Source: Paulownia fortunei (lineage: Eukaryota > Streptophyta > Magnoliopsida > Lamiales > Paulowniaceae). Taken from it: a DNA stretch of 64,000 bases. The position numbers were made by a program, and so were the translations under genes. How positions within the stretch are numbered: the first letter of the stretch is position 1; every line of letters begins with the position of its first letter. Where the stretch lies: positions 16,120,001 to 16,184,000 of the forward strand of contig CM033121.1 in assembly GCA_019321725.1 (NCBI GenBank). The letters are read 5' to 3'. Of this stretch, positions 60,559 to 64,000 are shown piece by piece. Under the pieces are notes generated by a model. The model ran no database searches. It had not been told where the DNA came from and saw nothing but the letters and a program-made list of their open reading frames with translations.

Positions 60559-62374
60559 TATAACACCAAAATATCAATTTTTGTCATCTCCCTAGCCCAT
60601 AAATGTGGCTCTTTGCATGAGAAGACACCAAGTATGAGTCAACCAAACTTTCTTTGAAATGTCAAACAAGTCATTTTTAACCATGTTTTCTTGTGAAAGC
60701 ACCTTAAAAACGATCAGCCCTTCTTCTCCAAGTTTCTCCCAAATTTCTACACTCTCATACTCACAAAAATTGAATTCAATCCATAGGAATCCATAGAACA
60801 CAAACTAGAACAAGTTTCTACCCTTTTAAACTTGAAAACCGTTGGTTTTGAAGCTTAATTTCAACTTAATCAAGGTATATTTTGTTTTAATGTTTCTTAT
60901 GATGAATTTATAGCATCTTAAATAGTTACATGTTTTAGTATGTTTTTGTATGAATGAAAACTCAAGTGGGATAGACTTGAAGCCAAAACCAAGCTAGTTA
61001 AGCTAATTTCTAGCAAAATTGATAGTCTTGTGAAATATGCTTAATTTGCTTATTTCTATTAATCTTGTAATGCTCATATTGTGTTTAGAAGTTCCTTTGA
61101 ATGATTGAAAACAATAGCAATTAATTTGCTTAATTGAAGGGTACAATCAATTTAAGTTAGAACCGAATTTACGTCATGTTAATTTGGATTATGTGCATGT
61201 TTTAGGGGCTGCCCTAATAATTATATTTGAATTATTAGTTATTTAGTGGCTGTCCTAATGCCTTGAATTAGTACTAAAATATGGAGTATGCATTGTTTTT
61301 AAGGTTATGTAATTGATATGGAAGTGTTTACAAAAGATTGAAAAGTGTATATGGTTTTAACTAGAATAGACTATATGATTTATAAAAATGATATTAAATG
61401 GTACATGATTTGATTATGTTAAGCCTTTAACACATCCTATCTTCTAAAGAGATTGACCTTTTCACTTGGCACAAAGTGGACTTGAGGTAAGTTGGAACTT
61501 TCATTTGCTGTATCACAAGAATCATATAATGTTGTTCATGTTTTAATGTGATTGTTATTATTTGTCAAATGCTGTAATGTTTGATGCATTTATGGTTCAT
61601 GAAACATGACACTATTAAGAATATAATGAGGTTTTTGAAAAGGAAGTATGTACTTGATTGATGGTTGGGTAGACAAGGGACGCGGAAGGGACGGCGGACC
61701 CAACAAATGGTGGCAAATACTTGAGGTTGAAAAACCGGTATAGGAAAGCCACAATGAATGAGATAGAATACGGCTAATACTTGAGGTTGAAAGACCAAGT
61801 ATGGAAACCCCGTATTAGTTCTCTTATTGGCCAATTATTATGAACAGGTTCCGAAAATCATGGTCTATCGCTATTAATTAGGTACCATACTTCAAGGGCC
61901 CTAAAGAATGATTTATGAATGAAAGTTATTAAATAGAATAATGCATTTAATGATTTATGAGAGGTGCATTATGTTATTTGTTATTGCATCAGTTTCACCT
62001 TACTGAGCCTTTAGCTCATTAGATTCATGTGATGCAGGTGGAAATGTATAGGTTTAGAGGTTGACTGAGTCTTTAGAGCGGCCGGACAAAGATTTGTTCA
62101 TATGCCATGCTTCGAGCTGTTTTGTAGTTTATTTTGAAAACTCTGTTTTGTTTTTAAATATGTCCCTCTGTTATGGTTTTGTAAGCAGATGTACTCAGTT
62201 TTGATTTATGTTTATTTATATGGTGTGTTTAAAACAATTCAAGTTCTTTCCCTTATAACTACAAATGGGAACTTTTATTAAAACCATAACTCTAGTATTG
62301 ATGAAAAGTTAACATTTCTTGACTTAACTGTATCAGCTTGTTAATGCTCTGCAGTTAGGTTAAGAAGTGTTACA
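60559..62374 (+). mobile_element. Probable decayed gypsy-type solo LTR
   Basis: Starts TATAACACCAAAATATCAAT, a decayed TGTAACACC(C)AAA start, and ends AAGAAGTGTTACA. Near the end it has the CTTACTGAGCCTTTAGCTCATTAGATT...GATGCAGGTGG layout common in chromovirus (Tekay-type) LTRs. Near 61710-61800 the phrase AATACTTGAGGTTGAAA is duplicated. No coding region. No exact target duplication was found at these borders, so they may be off by a few bases. Confidence 0.5.
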
Positions 62375-64000
62375 ACTGTAATCTTTTTGGCATCGTAACT
62401 TTAGTTATGACAATTACTGAGACAATAAGATACAATATTACTCATTTAGAATAACATAGTTATTGCATAACAGTACACTATGAAATTTCTGAATTATATG
62501 AGTACTATTGAACACAATACTTTGTATTTTAGAAATTTAAAATTAATCTCTTATATTATTTTCTTAAATCTACTAAAAAACCCCTTCAATAAATTTTAAT
62601 ATCCAAAAAACCAATGAAAAATATTTCTCAATCCAAATTACTCATCCTACCAACTTCTCATTCAAGAAAATCCAAACATTAACTTTTACATTAATATTGT
62701 AATATATATATATATTTTAGACTAGATTACCATTGGCCTTCTTTCTATAAGAATTTATAGAATTGAGTTCTTTGACGGAATTACATTTGAATTTCTTAAG
62801 ATGATAAATTGTATAATGTTAATTTTTGTATGTTAAATATATCCATCTAGTAACAATTGTGAATTTGTATGAACAAAATAACAAAATCTTAAATCAATCA
62901 AGAAATAAATCTTTCTTATTTTTTAGAATAAATCAATTTTTGAGGAGATAACAAAAACCCAAAAAAAGTCAAAAGTTAAATAAAAATTGTAACTGATACA
63001 ATTTATCAATTTAAAAAATGCAAGAAAAAGTTCTACCAAATTCAATAATTTCTTATTCAAGAAAACAAGGCTAGTTTAGTCCAAAATCATTGAACATTTA
63101 TGCTCTTAGTGTAAAAAGTAATGGTGGGATTTTTCAAATGAAAAGTTAGCAGAATGAATTTTTTGGACAAAAATACATGTTTATAAATTTTTTTGATATA
63201 AAAGGTTATTTTTAGCAATTTTCGCTATATATTCCTAGGGGTATATGGCGTAAACTTTTAGCTTTTTAATAATATTATTTTAACTTAACTAATAACCTGA
63301 CAGGTATAAATAAGTGATCAAATTAATTACTTATATTTAATTAAAAAATTATATAAATCAAATGAATCCTAGAAAACATTAGGATATGCTTAAGCCTTGA
63401 GATAAATAGAAAAATATTTAATAGGTCAGTATCCATCGATATGACAAGGAGATATATCAACATTGCCCAAAATGTAATGATAGACACAAAAAGAAAAACT
63501 AATAATAAAATTATATTACCCCATTAATAAATACTTAAAGAAACAAAGGCACTAATGTTATTCTCCTAGATTCATAGAGTTGGTTAGCAACACACCATTT
63601 GTAAATTATAATTGTATGGAATAATGATTAAATATTGGAAGCGTTAGGCAAAGTTAGAATCTAAAATATTGAACATAGTAAATAATTTATACCAGCTCTC
63701 TTACAATCATGTTTCTACAGTTGCACTTCATACTTTCTAGTAAACAATTAAGAAAGCAAAACTTAAATTTGCAATGCAAAAACAAAAAATATCATATAAC
63801 AAAAGAAAAATAAGGGTGAATACAAAAATGTGTTGAAGTGAGAAGTTGAAGAATGGTAAAAAAAATATGGCGATAAATAACCAAGTTTAAAATGTAAAGC
63901 AACTGATTTTAATATGTTTAAAATAGTTATTGGGCCTCATAATACAAAGTAAAAGTATTCGGATATTAAGGACATGTTATGTTTACATTAATATTTTGTT
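62375..64000. other. AT-rich intergenic stretch, nothing recognised
   Basis: No reading frame, RNA gene or repeat border can be supported. There is an (AT)n run at about 62701-62714. Confidence 0.5.

Overview
The window looks like nuclear DNA of a flowering plant, most likely a eudicot. It is strongly AT-rich, its genes have GT-AG introns, and it holds plant-type Ty1/copia and Ty3/gypsy retrotransposons, a Tourist-like MITE, a CCCH zinc-finger gene of plant type and a piece of a plant VPS13 gene. The species cannot be named from the sequence. There is one intact-looking host gene: the three-exon CCCH zinc-finger gene at 20400-23763 (+), about 706 residues. A second host-derived locus, the VPS13 C-terminal exons at 57133-58706 (-), keeps good splice sites but lacks most of the gene and carries a one-base frameshift.

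Layout. 1-19931 is a nest of transposons in an L1-type LINE remnant (12040-12435 and 19403-19931). The LINE is split by a 6.96 kb copia element (12441-19397, minus strand) with a CTTGC target duplication. To its left lie two related decayed copia elements with ~2.1 kb LTRs (A, 1-6569; B, 8825-12039), separated by a gypsy-type LTR fragment in reverse orientation (6570-8824). 19932-24130 holds the CCCH gene and its flanks. 24135-25396 is a large foldback element. 25397-29576 is AT-rich and contains one copy of an old duplicated segment plus the start of the second, which carries a 397 bp Tourist-like MITE.

29577-46609 interrupts the second copy of that duplication. It is a gypsy (Athila/Tat-like) complex, minus strand, arranged LTR - internal - LTR - internal - truncated LTR, followed by an inverted LTR. 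Both internal regions have gag, protease and integrase parts joined without a reverse transcriptase core. The first carries a captured, broken fragment of a LOG cytokinin-activating enzyme gene between integrase and the 3' LTR, in element orientation, plus another unrecognised coding remnant. The truncated third LTR is itself split by a 2280 bp solo LTR with exact TCATG duplications.

46610-50880 is mostly featureless AT-rich DNA. 50967-55143 is a GC-richer 4.2 kb LTR element with AACTC target duplications, a gypsy-type primer-binding site, no recognisable proteins, several short tandem arrays and a perfect 97 bp palindrome. It sits in a copia-type LTR (to 55891). 55893-56930 is retroelement debris. 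The VPS13 fragment follows, then a decayed ~1.8 kb gypsy-type solo LTR (about 60559-62374) and AT-rich DNA without recognisable features to the end.
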